The position numbers and the translations under genes are program-made. From Ixodes scapularis (taxonomy: Eukaryota; Arthropoda; Arachnida; Ixodida; Ixodidae), in NCBI RefSeq assembly GCF_016920785.2, contig NW_024609880.1, forward strand, positions 36,293,152 through 36,357,151: 64,000 nucleotides of DNA, written 5' to 3'. The notes under the pieces were generated by a model. That model saw only the letters and a program-made list of their open reading frames with translations. It was not told the DNA's origin and searched no databases. This document shows, piece after piece, positions 9,914 to 21,093 of this stretch. The first letter of the stretch is position 1. Every line of letters starts with the position of its first letter.

Positions 9914-10004
9914 CTGGTTTTGCACCCTCTTTGTGAATGTAAGTGTCCACAAGTATCATCATCATAAATGAGAGATCTCACCCACGGCGTGCAACATATA
10001 TACA

Positions 10005-10172
10005 CCGTTCACCCCTAAGCTGAGATATCGGTGAAGGCTACACTCTCGTTGCACCAATCCCTTGTACCTGACCCCGCTCTCAGCGCGTGAATTGGGCAGG
10101 GACGTGATTACGTGGCGAGAGATGCAACGAGCACCTAGCATTTTATGCACTGTCAGCTTAGGGGTGCACGAA
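10005..10172. mobile_element. small TIR element (CACCCCTAAGCTGA ends)
   Basis: ACCCCTAAGCTGA at 10011-10023 returns inverted at 10153-10166. The interior is noncoding. A related right end (CACTGTCAGCTTAGAGGT) occurs near 58800, preceded by similar interior sequence, which supports a dispersed family. Confidence 0.55.
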
Positions 10173-11340
10173 GTATAGAGCGAGTTGCAACTTAGTGTGA
10201 AAAGGACAGTCAGATTTTCTGTCATGTCGGTAATATCCAGGAACTTCAGTCATTCACCGTGGCAATACCCAAAGACCTAGTAATTCCTTTTTCTTTTGTT
10301 CTCTTCTGCCCATTTCCCCAATCTTAGGGTTGTTTTTGAATTATATAGACCTTCCCTAGCTGCGCCAACAGTCACCTGTCGTTGAACAACAAAGTCGAAG
10401 ACTGAGTATATTAAACAACATATTTGCCCCTGGAGGGAATTAAGCATTTTAGAACCTGACCATTACGGTCCTAACAGTTTTTATGTATTTAACACGTCAT
10501 TGCACAATTAAACTGAATGGTTAAATTGCCTGGTTGAGTGATATCAAACGGTAAACTCGTGAAACAGTAATTTTGCCAGGCTCCTGAGATATTCTTATTC
10601 ACACTAAATCCACAACAAATAATTGCGCACCATTTGTAAAACAGGCGCACACTCGGTTGATGCCGAAGCGCATGATGGGAAAGTCATGTACAACACGCAT
10701 ATAATATTGCAGTGCATGATCTGCCGTTTCTAAATTCCCATGTATGAGAGCTGGGACACAATATACAGAATTCCCCACCCAGGACAACGGCGTCTCAAGC
10801 GGCCCGAAATTTTCTTAGGACATATATATACACTCACAATCAAACCTAATTGGAGCACGCTGCCACGCGTTTTGCTGCGCGGAGCGCTAACCTCGCTGGC
10901 GGCGACCGGAGCAGTCGATTTGTCACGTGATGATTGGTCATTATAGTGCTTGAGGGGAGAGCGGTGGCCCCCGAACTCAGGAACCACATCAGACAACATG
11001 CGTGCGAAAAAGAGGCCGCCGTTCTTTTCTCTTGTCTTGCTCCTCCGATCGCCGGAAATGTCCTCGGTGTGTTGCGATCTTTGATTGCTTGGCTGCGTAT
11101 CGTCATGATTTAGAGATTTCTAGGATGCTTATAGCCAGCAGGGTGAGTTATCACCATATTTAGGCGATCTCATACAGCTCCTCAGGGCACTGTGATGTTT
11201 CCCCAGTCACAGTGCCACGAAGGAGACACGGCTCTGATCCACGTCATTCGACGGCATTTTTTCATCATCCTCATCTGGTACCTCGATTGTCTGTGTTTTG
11301 ACTGCATCTATCATGAAATATTATTGAGGAAAATAGTTTT
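10173..11340. other. intergenic DNA, nothing identified
   Basis: About 1.2 kb without a recognisable gene, repeat structure or RNA. Open frames on the two strands overlap each other and show no domain. Confidence 0.4.
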
Positions 11341-12150
11341 TATATACAGTGTAATATTTTTTTTTAATGAAAACAGAATTTTAAGATGGTGCACACTGTT
11401 AGCTGAATGCCGTCTTCGCTAGCTGTTTCTCGAAATCGGCGGACATTACTGAAAAAATAGTTGCCATGATAAGTTGGCTAATTTAACTAAAATTTTAATT
11501 AACTTTGAATGAGTGGTTTTATGGGACATGTTGCAATTGCTGGAATGACGGTAATTACCCGCAAGCAGGGGCAGATTTAGAGGGGGGGGGGGGTCCGGAT
11601 GTCCTGACCCCCCACCCTTGATTTCTGCATGCGTAAAATTAAGGGCGTAAAACGAACGAGAGGGGGTTCCTCAACATATGGTACGCTGACCAACACCTAA
11701 CCCCCCCCCCCCCCTTCCTTCCCCTCAGGAAATTCTTGCATCCGCCCTTGCCCGCAAGCCTTACCCACAATCACGCTCAGAAAATTCCAAGCGTCATTCT
11801 GGGTAGGGCTCGCGGCGCGCTTTTTTGCGCAAAAATTTTTAAATCAGGCTAAAGTGAAAATTGATTAAATATTATCTCAAACACCAACAAACTTTTCCTA
11901 ATTCGTTTAATTGGTCTGACCTTTAATAGCGATTGCAGTGAATTCTGCAATTACAACATGACCCGTTAAATTAATAGTTGAAAAGTTTATAACAAATCCA
12001 AGTTAATTAGCCGAGTTATTATGACGATTATTCCCTCAGCTAATGTCCGCCTAACTCGAGAAACACCTAGCGATAACGGCATTCAGCTATCAGTTTGCAC
12101 TACATTTTAAAAATTGTTTCCATTAAAACGCATCACCTTGTATAACGTGC
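11341..12150. mobile_element. fold-back TIR element containing a second MITE
   Basis: Left arm (about 11341-11520) and right arm (about 11990-12150) are inverted, both containing TAGCTGAATGCCGT, TTTCTCGA and GGCGGACATTA in the same order. Arms are about 75-80% alike by eye, so the element is old. A hAT-like MITE sits in its centre at 11566-11750. Confidence 0.65.
11566..11750. mobile_element. hAT-like MITE nested in the fold-back element
   Basis: 185 bp. The left end CAGGGGCAGATTTAGAGG and the right end CTTGCATCCGCCCTTG are imperfect inverted repeats. An exact 8-bp duplication CCCGCAAG lies at 11558-11565 and 11751-11758. It contains a 12-G tract near the left end and a C tract near the right, as in the other two hAT-like MITEs here. 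Confidence 0.85.
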
Positions 12151-14777
12151 AATGTGACTGAAATACTATCTGCTAAGTCAAGGCAAAACTAAAATGAGAA
12201 AGTTAATGGGCAATCTAATTTTGCACACTTAGACGAAGTCCTCAATCTTGCCAAACCAAGAAAAGTTGTACATATGTGTTGATATTTATTAAAGTGTCTG
12301 ATACATGCTGCATTTTGTTTGTCTGCATAAGCTCATGCATTTAAGGGTGATACGATACACGCTTGCAAAATGAACAATTCAGTTTTATTTTTCATTTTCT
12401 ACAATCAACATGAAGTAAACTAAAAACCCTGGTTTCAGAAGAGGCAAAAGACTTCTGAAAAATCGTACTTTTGTAGTTTAGAAAAAAGAAGGCACTGCAA
12501 GTGAAACATTGCATAATTTGCATAGTCAAGCTTTCTTCCTTAAACTTCTAACCATAGTTGAATAATAAAATGTAGTTTAGCTTTACAGCTAAACTACAAG
12601 GCAACTAATTGGTATAATAGCAATACTCTTGGTGTCACATTTAACAATAGACAACCATGAATGAATACGTATGTCGATGCTGATGAAAGGAATGATTTTG
12701 TAACTCGCATCAACTACTACCTTAACAAAAGTGGCAGCGATAGTCATACATTGTAAAAAAAAGTTAATGTTTGCACCTTGAACACAGTAACATACCACTT
12801 CAACTATATATTTTAAATGTTTGCTCTCTTCTAACAATGAATAAACTAGTATACTCAACTTCAGACTTTTATAAAGGCCTGATATTCCAACTTCCCATAT
12901 CATTGTTCACTGTTAGAGTGATGTAAGCAAGCAGGGCATATCTTTCAAAGAATAGATTTTGAAGCGAGCACAATTACATTTGACGCATTGTAGAGTGGTG
13001 TGTCACCCTTCACAGATGTTTCAGAAAGTCAATTAAATTCAACTTTATCGCCTTCAAGTCAGATTAATATACTTCTAGAAGGAATGATACCCACCAGAGT
13101 TGTTCTCATTTCGAGAAATATGCTCTCCTTGCTGCAAGCCCTTTAGTCAAGCATAAATAGTGGACATAAATACCTCACTCCTACATCACCCTTCCCATCC
13201 CTTACTATATACACAAGAAGCATAAGGTGTACAATTGCTGGAAAAGTCTTTTTCAATTACGATGAATCACCCGCAAGCTTTGAACACACAAATCCCCGAA
13301 GCAGCATATAATGCCAACAGCCTATACAACCTAATAATTACGTAGAAAACCTACTATGCTACGAGTTAAGTAACCATGAATCCTAGAAAACAAATGCGAT
13401 TCCAGCGAGAAGACTGCCACTCATTTGATGCTGCAATACGTCTAATATGACAGTGCTAAAGGACACTTCAGCTGTTTGTGCTAATGCACCCGCACTTACT
13501 TTAACCACCTAAGGCACACAAGTGGCATTGCATTCATGAGGAAGAGATCACAGCAAATGAGTCAATGCAGTCAATGTAATATACACAACCGGAACAACTA
13601 CCCCATAAACTGTTTGTTGTTGCATACGTAGCACAGTGATAAAAGGGAACCAGTGATCAAGCTGTGACATGAATGTTAAGATACGACAGTTGTGCGTTTG
13701 CCACGAATACCTATTATGACAGGTAGCGTGGGCAGTGAACAACTTCAGCCAGATGAGTTATGGCCGCAATTAACTAGCGACTAACTAGCGGATGCTGCGA
13801 CAAGGCGGCATGGCATAGGTCCACATCACAGCAGCCGCGCAAGTTGCTATGAAAACTCCTGCACAGTGCCCGTTCTCATCGCTCGTGTGTCCCCTGCTTA
13901 ATAGTCCACATTAGATCAGTTTTTGGCCCGATGAACAAGCTGAATTTTGTTTTAAGTTGTCATGTGCTGTCTAACCGTCCACGACAAACAATACTTTAAG
14001 GGATAAATAAACTTATGTCATACGTGTCACAAATGTTTCATTTGTGGCATACCTCCTTATGATCGGTAGGCCTCTGTAGAGGAAATCATCAAATATCTTT
14101 ATGTAGCCATTCATACGGCAAATCATAATTTTATCTTGCATCAAATTTAGATAAATTTCTGATAATTAAAAGAAAATTCGTGGCTTCCTAGAGTTTGAAT
14201 TAGTGAGAGTCCATTGTTGTGCTATCACGACAACTCAATGTTACTTAACCAAAAAGAACTTGTCAAAAGGTGCTCAATGTTAAGAGTGCCTTTAAAAAAG
14301 ATATGAGCTTGAACTTCCAGCATTTAGAAAGATTTGAAAGGTGATTTTTTTTTTTCATCCTATATTTTCAAAAACCACAACCACATTACTTTGTCATCTA
14401 TTTGGAAAGCTGCACGAGAGCACAACACAATTGGCGTGCATGACAAGCTACAGTCCCTAAGTGACATATATGAATGCACTTAAATGTAACATACCCATGG
14501 TGCATACAAAACCCATGACTGTAATTAAACAAAGATTACACTTACATCTCGGTTGATGGACTTCATTCGTTACTACGGTTGGGCCGACCTTTCGTGCCTT
14601 CTGTGCCTTCAGGTAAATATATTGTGTTTGTTGGGATGTTAATCTACGTTAAAGACCCTAGGCTAGCAGTAGCACTGCACTGGCTACAATTCTCAACTAC
14701 AGCTGAGACACCTGATGCCCACTGAGGCTGACTAACTTCTGGCTACCTAAACACACACACACACAACACAATTATTT
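12151..14777. other. AT-rich DNA, nothing identified
   Basis: About 2.6 kb of low-GC sequence with no convincing frame, repeat boundary or RNA gene. A short CA run at 14751-14764 closes it. It may be intron or intergenic DNA. Confidence 0.45.
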
Positions 14778-14794
14778 TACAGCTACAATGGGAT

Positions 14795-15085
14795 GTGACT
14801 AGGAAACGGTGTACAGGTTGCATAACATGCCACCTGAGAAATTTAGTGCAACTAAATTCTGGTGAAGGGGATCCAGCCACGAAAAGGAAGGGCGAACCAA
14901 CCGAGAGTGAGCAGCTAGTGGCAAGGGTTGAAGAACGGAGTCTGGCGTGTCCCGTGCAAGTTGACCCCGACGACCATCCAGATGACTGTTTCAGCGACAA
15001 CCGCACAAACTTTAGAATGACCCGAGGCTCTTGCGGAAGTTCTCGGCGGCGACCCAGGGCACCTGAAGACGAGAAGCAGGAATGA
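14795..15085 (+). CDS. uncharacterised hydrophilic open frame, possible exon
   Basis: A 96-codon frame rich in charged residues follows an acceptor-like TTTTACAG at 14775-14782. Its first third holds CTGCITCHL. Later it has an acidic stretch (DPDDHPDDC) and a basic end (SSRRRPRAPEDEKQE). I do not recognise it. The minus strand is also open over the same interval, which lowers confidence that either is coding. No clear donor follows, because the frame simply ends in TGA. Confidence 0.2.
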   Translation: MTRKRCTGCITCHLRNLVQLNSGEGDPATKRKGEPTESEQLVARVEERSLACPVQVDPDDHPDDCFSDNRTNFRMTRGSCGSSRRRPRAPEDEKQE

Positions 15086-15427
15086 TAATTTACCGGCAAC
15101 CAGTAGGAGCAACTCTTGGCAGTGACTTGAAGGAACCCACCCAACTATCGTCACCTCTGGCAGCCGCCTGAGGCATGGCCATTTAAAGCGGTTGAATCCA
15201 GGTGCCACTGTTAGAGCACCTGTATTTGACGACCAAGCAGGTGAATAGCTGGTTCGCCGGAGCTTCGGGACGGTGACGAGAGCCGGAAAATGAAGTCTAC
15301 ACAAACTGAGTAGGATTCAAGTTCATTTTGCTCATTGGTATATATTTTTACCGTTTTCTAAATATACTTTCTTTAATCCTACGACGGTCCAATCAACTCA
15401 TTTTTCACTTTATATGGTGACGACAAA

Positions 15428-15517
15428 ATGGTCACTGTTCGTGTTGAGAGACTGCTTCATGCCTGTGAAGGCCTAGGTAGGTTGAAATATCCAGACGAGG
15501 TTGCACTGTTTCAGGAG
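15428..15517 (+). CDS. candidate 5' coding exon, unknown protein
   Basis: An ATG at 15428 opens 30 codons (MVTVRVERLLHACEGLGRLK, then YPDEVALFQE) ending exactly at a donor-like GTATGC. Codon choice and the amphipathic pattern look protein-like. I do not recognise the family, and no following exon was found. It may be a first exon or a fragment of a mobile gene. Confidence 0.25.
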
Positions 15518-16274
15518 GTATGCAGTCTACCCTCATTATTTCCGAAACAAATTTTGAAGTTGCAGATTTTATGATACTTTACAGGAGCATGCCAAAGCTT
15601 TGATAGGGGTCCCTAAAGTGTGACTATTTTTGCCAATAAAATTTGGCGTAGCAGTCTCCCGCAGTGCGGAACCCATCCGACATGTCTCGGAGTTGAGCGA
15701 AGTTGGCTGCTATCGCAGGCACTTTCTCGGATGTGTGCTACTCGCGGCCGAGTACCCATTTAAAGAACTGTTTGTGTGGGACTGGTTCAGCTAGCCTGGC
15801 ATTGTACAGTACCTTTCGAACACGACATTTCAAGCTATAAATGCAAACGAGTCTATCGTCTTTTCTCCAGCTATAGGCTTAAAGGCTTCACTAGCTTGGC
15901 GGACAATTCAAACACTATCGCCTCCATCAAACTGACACTGGCATTCTTGAGTACGGCGTGTTTCATTACGCGGAGAGGCTCAAAACTACAAAAACACAAC
16001 GACATGAAGAAACCACAAACCTTTGGAAGCGTGCGGGATCCGAACGAAAATTCGCGCGACAGCGTAAACACGTCCGCCCGCGACGTCTCGGAAAACCTTG
16101 CAATCGCATCTTTGGACGTTATTTAATGCTAGCGCAACGACTTCTGTTTCTAATTAAAAACATTACGAACTATTTTAACCACTATTGCACCCCGGGCAAG
16201 TGCCTATTACTGCAAACTTGTAATTAAAACAAAACAAAAATAAAAAAAATGGGCTGCTGCCGCCAAAGGGAACA

Positions 16275-16470
16275 GCCAATGACGTCATAGTCGTGTGGAC
16301 AAATGGGCGTCGACTTACTTTTGTTTTGTTTGTTTCCTTGGCTCCGCCTCCCTGTAATACATGCCTTGCGCCTGACGTCACGCCGCGATGCCCCGCCCCC
16401 GATCGCCATTGCTCCGTACCACCGGAGGACCGGAGAACCTACAAAGCGTAGTCGACGGCGTGTTTCGTCC
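16275..16470 (+). promoter_or_regulatory. promoter-like block upstream of the candidate gene
   Basis: CCAAT directly overlaps TGACGTCA (16276-16287). A second TGACGTCA lies at 16373-16380, and GC-box-like GGCTCCGCCTCC and CCCCGCCCCC lie at 16340-16351 and 16391-16400. No TATA box is evident. The block lies 130-330 bases before an ATG that opens a plausible exon. The same CCAAT plus TGACGTCA overlap recurs in the triplicated block at 36-37.5 kb. Confidence 0.45.
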
Positions 16471-16604
16471 GACCGTGACGTGTTTACGCAGTTTGAGAGC
16501 GTAACGTTTTTTTTTATTTTTTTGTGTGTGTGTGTTTGTTGTTTTTCGCACAATTTGTAAACAAATCGTTTTAATCTATTTTTGCCAGCGCCTACGGGCT
16601 AAAT

Positions 16605-16775
16605 ATGCCGTCGCCGGAGGAGCGGACGTTGCCGCTCTGCGGAGATTACTTCGACGAGCTCGTTGGGCCTACGAGACTGAGATACGCGAAGAAGGTGGAA
16701 CTTTGTGACGGCGAGGATCCGTACAAACTTCGCGTCGGCGTGGACACGACATTCGACGACGCCTTTTTCCCTAAC
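16605..16775 (+). CDS. candidate first exon, arthropod transposon-associated type protein
   Basis: The ATG opens MPSPEERTLPLCGDYFDELV, then LRYAKKVELCDGEDPYKL and DAFFPN, ending at a GTAACT donor-like site (57 codons, phase 0). The pattern, a short acidic lead, YxxKLxLxxGxDPY, then FPxVT, is one I associate from memory with a family of tick and other invertebrate proteins that continue into a SWIM-finger or YqaJ-type region. That is recollection, not proof. It has its own promoter-like block but no second exon could be found. The frame would otherwise end at 16814. It may be a relic first exon. Confidence 0.4.
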
Positions 16776-16945
16776 GTAACTCGCTCAGTCTCGAGCGCTG
16801 CGACTCGAGGCTGAGCGATCTCCTTCGTCCGTGTAACCGAGCTTCAAACTCGGCGCCCAGTCAGGGTTCGTGTCATCGAACAACTTAGAAGGAGCTCCAG
16901 TAACGCAAAGAAAAAACGCCATTCGCTGACGCGCTCACGTTCGCG

Positions 16946-16980
16946 AAACTCGGCGCAGCAGACAATGCTGCGCCGAGTTT
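16946..16980. other. perfect 15-bp stem hairpin
   Basis: AAACTCGGCGCAGCA, loop GACAA, then TGCTGCGCCGAGTTT. Every pair matches. The arm motif AAACTCGGCGC also occurs singly at 16847-16857. It lies between the candidate + strand exon and the minus-strand THAP exon, which converge here. Confidence 0.8.
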
Positions 16981-17052
16981 TACATTCAATTTAGCGACAG
17001 TAACCGGGTGAACGCGTCCCGAAAACGGGGAACGACAATAATCATTTCTTAC

Positions 17053-17281
17053 CTGTACAAAGTGCTCGCTGCACACCTGTGTGTTCACGTTCGCGACCAG
17101 GTCGGCCCTGCTTCGCAAACCACATGCTCTTTCGCTCCTTTGACAGTTCGTGTGTCCGCCGACACTGAGCGGAGATCACCTTCGGTAGTTTGAAAAACCT
17201 CGCATCACTGACGGTGTTACGATCACGACGCTTGTTGCTCTTAGTCCTGTTTGCACAATTAATAACCGCATATGCAACCAT
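17053..17281 (-). pseudogene. THAP zinc-finger domain exon, frameshifted
   Basis: On the minus strand an ATG at 17281 gives MVAYAVINCANRTKSN, then FFKLPKV, a conserved tryptophan (KSMWFAKQ) and, after a one-base frame change near 17110, RADLVANVNTQVCSEHF, ending at a good donor (CAG/GTAAG at 17053). This is the THAP signature: an N-terminal cysteine motif, an F-x-P block, W, and a late C-x2-H. One of the two early cysteines appears replaced (AVINC). THAP domains bind DNA and occur in P-element-type transposases and host regulators. The frameshift makes this copy a likely pseudogene, unless a nearby splice rescues it. Confidence 0.6.
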
Positions 17282-17481
17282 TCTACGTAGCGAAACCTTC
17301 GCTTAGCGAGGCAAACTTACGGCAACTCCAGCGAATTTCCTATGCAGCGATGACGATTTGGTACGGCGTAATAGCGACCGCCCTCCCAGCATGCAATTTT
17401 AATGACGCAAATGCAAGGCATGTATGGGTAGGATTTTTAAATACGCCTCCGGCCAGCATGTGGACTCATTACTCCTCTCTA

Positions 17482-18796
17482 CAGGGTGATTCAAGGAGAC
17501 GCCAGGCTCTTTAAATCGACCGCAAAATTCGGTTTCTTAACCTATCGCGCTACAACTTTGTGCAGCGTTGCCCACAGATGGTGCATTTTTTTTTTTTTTT
17601 GTAAAATTTGCGAAGAGCGATCTTACCTGAGGAAAAAGTAAAGAAAGAAAAAAGCTTAGCTCCTATGGAAACGCAGTGACGCCAACGGTCTTTAAACAAC
17701 ACGGCACCGTTTCGCACGGGAGACAAGAGATAGCGCAAGCGGTCGCGACGCCAACTGCTGCCAACGAACGAGCATACGACGCCGAGAGCCGGCGTCTTTA
17801 GCAGACAAGGAACGGTAGTTCCTTGTTGTTACCGCGCCTGTTTTTGTTTCTGCGACAGTCGCCGCCTGCGGAACGCGCGCCGCATTTGAGTCGAAACGAT
17901 TGTCTGCTATAGACAACGTTACTAGAACTACTCAGTTGGCAAACTGCCATTGAGACTGCTCTGAAAAAGTCGCCCCGATCTGTCCTCGGGAACCGAGCTA
18001 ATGGCGAACACAACGTCGCCATTTCTCCCGCAGCGGCCACTCGAGGAACTGCACGTTACTTCTATTTTGGCTTTAATCGACCATTTTGGCGCCGAAACAG
18101 ATACACCGAAAGAGGTTACAGGGGTGCCACCCCCGTCTCCCCAGCGGACGCGCCGCGACTTGCCACCCAAGTTAAAATGCGCCTAGGTCGGGACGCGCTA
18201 CCTGAAAGCACCGCTGAGGCATGGTTGTATAAAAACAATATTAATTGTGCCGCTAAACGCTGCAAACTAAAGATTTTAAAAACATCACGCTCCCATCCTT
18301 TTGTACTAAACTCCAATAAATTTCATACAAAAAGAGTCTTTTCCGTTTGTTTTTACGCAAAAACATGCTTTCTAAAAGCCCAAGGTGACCACAGTACAAA
18401 CAAATGATGAAGAGTGGCGCTGTTGTCGTATTTAGCTCGGTCTCGGTGGACGCCACCGGCCCAAGTTTCGACGGCGAGTTTCCCAACTGAGTGTTCTATG
18501 TAACGTCTCGGCGCCGTATGCTCGTTCGTTGGCGGCGTTTCTTGCGTCATCTCTTGTCTCCCGTGCGAAACGGCGCCGTGTTGTTTGAAGACCGGTGGCA
18601 TCGCTGCGTTTCCATAGAAGCTAAGCCTTTTTCTTTCTTTACTTTTTCCTCAGGTAAGTCGCTCTTTGCAAATTTTACAAAAAAAAAAGAAAAGCACCAT
18701 CTGTGGGCAACGCTGCACAAAGTCATAGCGCAATAGGTTAAGAAACCGAATTTTGCGGTCGATTTAAAGAGCCTGGCGTCTCCTTGAATCACCCTG
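17482..18796. mobile_element. 1.3-kb long-TIR element with TA duplication
   Basis: CAGGGTGATTCAAGGAGACG at the left end matches the right end inverted, and TA flanks both ends (17480-17481 and 18797-18798). Inverted arms of about 300 bp (17482-17791 and 18496-18796) are close to identical by eye, and weaker inversion continues inward. The centre (about 17930-18500) has no recognised gene but is repeated in reverse orientation at 54265-54760. The TA duplication suggests a Tc1/mariner-mobilised element. Confidence 0.8.
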
Positions 18797-18834
18797 TAGT
18801 TCACTGTAATGAGGACGCGGTTGTGTTGTATTCC

Positions 18835-19215
18835 AAAATGGGCCCGATCTCACTCGAGAGTTGAGCTTCTGACCCTCGGCGTACAAAAACCTACGCGCTT
18901 CTAGAGTTGTTCTAGTTGATTCCTCCAGCCTTATTGTCGCGTGACCCGACCCGCAAGAGTAGCTAAAGAAGCCATCGAAGAAAGGAACGCGACGAAAAAT
19001 TGTCGAAAAAGAACAAACAAAAAAACCAACCGTAACGTTTTTTTTTTTTTTTTTTTTTGGCGTCGCGTTAAGCGCAGAGGAAAAGGGAAAGTAAAAGAGA
19101 ACCTGCATTGCAAAGAAGCCAACTTGCGGAGAAGCGCACTATCAGTTCAGCCTACTCATGCCGACGCTCCTTGAAGGGAGAGAGGGAAGCGCTGCGGCTT
19201 TAGATCTAGGTGATG
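18835..19215 (+). repeat. third copy of the palindrome-centre repeat
   Basis: Matches 24893-25592 in direct orientation (without the 302-bp insertion at 25019) and 25600-25950 in inverted orientation. Shared blocks include CTCACTCGAGAGTTGA, TTGATTCCTCCAGCC and TACTCATGCCGACGCTCCTT. It passes through the 74-base centre of the big palindrome without turning back, so this is probably the ancestral uninverted form. Confidence 0.7.
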
Positions 19216-19389
19216 TTGCCTGCCCATGTCGCGTGTCCTGTACCTCGCCCCCACGAACGTCACAAGACCACGTGAGTCAACTTTCCGTGGGGAGAGGGTA
19301 GAGGGGCCCGGTCAGGATGGTGACGACCGATGATGGTGTTCGCCCGATGGTAGTCCCCCGGGAAGTCGAATAAGAAAAAAAACTAAAAG

Positions 19390-20181
19390 TTGTTCGATCC
19401 CGCTGGACACATGACGACGTGGTTGGTTTACGATGGCCAGTGTGGCCACGTTTATTTTCAAAACAAAAATACCACAAGTAATTTACAGAACCCCCAAAAT
19501 TAAAACTCAAACTTTAGTCCCCCAGTCTCAAGAGCCGAATCTGCCTGATCTCAAAAGCCGAATCCCCGAGAATCCTCTCGGCAGCCCTTTTCTAGACTCG
19601 TAGGGGCCTCCTTTCTCTCCACAGACGGGCCAATCACTTCAGATTTGCCCATTCTCACGTGGTACACTCTTACCCAATGACCAGCGAGCTGTCAACGTGA
19701 CCCCCCCTCCGACACTTCAACGGTCAAACCCAAATTCTCTTTAGAGTAACCACATGCTTTCTCAGCCGTTTGGCTGGCGCCACCAAGTTAAGTTATTGCG
19801 TCGACTAAATGCGAAGTTTTCTACACTAAGCGGCGAAATACGCCGGACACAAGCACACCCGCTTAAAAGCCGCAAGTGCAGACAGAAGCCGAAGACAGGG
19901 GTGTTCCGGCACCCCAACTGGAACCCAATCCGTTTGTTAACAACCGGGGTCCGACTCTTCTCTACCGAGCCTCGCGGCTGCTCGAAGCCCCCCGCGCTTG
20001 AGAGAACAAGACGACTCTCCGTTCACGCTCTCACCCCCTGCCGCGGGTCTGCGAGCAGACGCCCAAAAATGTGGACACAAACATAGGCAGATACAAAGAC
20101 GATGCCGACGCAACTGTAGAAAGATAGACTTTTCTAAAACAAATTTTACTTATTTCTAACAGAATCCTTCGTTACTTAACA
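19390..20181 (-). mobile_element. possible solo LTR, minus strand
   Basis: Read on the minus strand, TGTTAAGTAACG begins at 20181 directly after a purine run (GGTGGGGAG). This is the arrangement of a polypurine tract and 3' LTR start. An AATAAACG signal lies near 19450, and the stretch could end with AACA near 19390. No integrase or reverse transcriptase frame was found in 20182-20947, and no second LTR or target duplication was seen. Boundaries and identity are tentative. Confidence 0.3.
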
Positions 20182-20947
20182 GCTCCCCACCAAGAATGTT
20201 GCAAGTACACTTGCTGTTCGCGCAACATCTCTCCCCCTTTCCGAGACAGACGCGTAGCATACAAAAACAAAAACAACAACAAAGGGGCTATACCCCTCGC
20301 GAAAAGCCCTGTTGGGCGACATAAAAAAAAAGAAAAACAAAGCCCGGTGAGACCCAAACCCGCACGTTCCAGATTCCACCATGACCAGTATTTATACAAA
20401 AGTAGAAAAAAAAAATAACTGTGGCTGCAGGCAAGCAAATCCAAGAAGCCACCAGAAAAAAAAAAATTGCTTTACCTAATTTATACTTGAATCTGTTTCT
20501 CCAGACCTGAGCGTTCCAAAGAGCTCGCAAACCCTGCAGCAAATCGGCGAGCCAACGCTCTCTTTGGTCATGGTGAGCCTCGGTGAAAACGGGAAAGGGA
20601 TTCACCCACTGTTGTCTGGCGACATCCAATTAGCTGCTCCTCCAGTCGCCACCACCCACTTGCCGCAGTGTCCCCACTCGGCCTGGCGATCTTGCCCGTC
20701 GTCTGGAAGCCTCGGTTCCTTCTCCGTTCACCGAAAAGAAGAAAAAAAAAAAACACATTATACACACAAAAAAAAAAAAAACGCACAATGTTCCGGCACC
20801 ACAACGAAGTTCAGCACTGCAGCGACGATCTCGTCTCTCCTCTTGAGGCTTGCCCCAATATTCTGTCGGCGCTCGCTGAATATGCTTCGCCGGTCCGCAG
20901 GTGAAGCCGCAGGTCGCCCTGTTTTCCGTCGTAGATGACGCCCAGGG
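20182..20947. other. unassigned DNA between possible LTR and palindrome
   Basis: About 770 bases with A-rich tracts and overlapping open frames on both strands. The minus strand has one 153-codon frame (20630-21091) without a recognisable domain. It may be the 3' internal part of the putative LTR element. Confidence 0.3.
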
Positions 20948-21093
20948 TTTAAGCGATAAACTGGGTGGTGTAATTATTTCTGAACGACATGGGAGTGGTA
21001 TAAAAAAATGATCCCTATGAAATGGCAATAATCGAGGTAGGACCAGATAAAATGAACTAAAGTAACAATTGAATAAATGATGCAGAGGCATTC

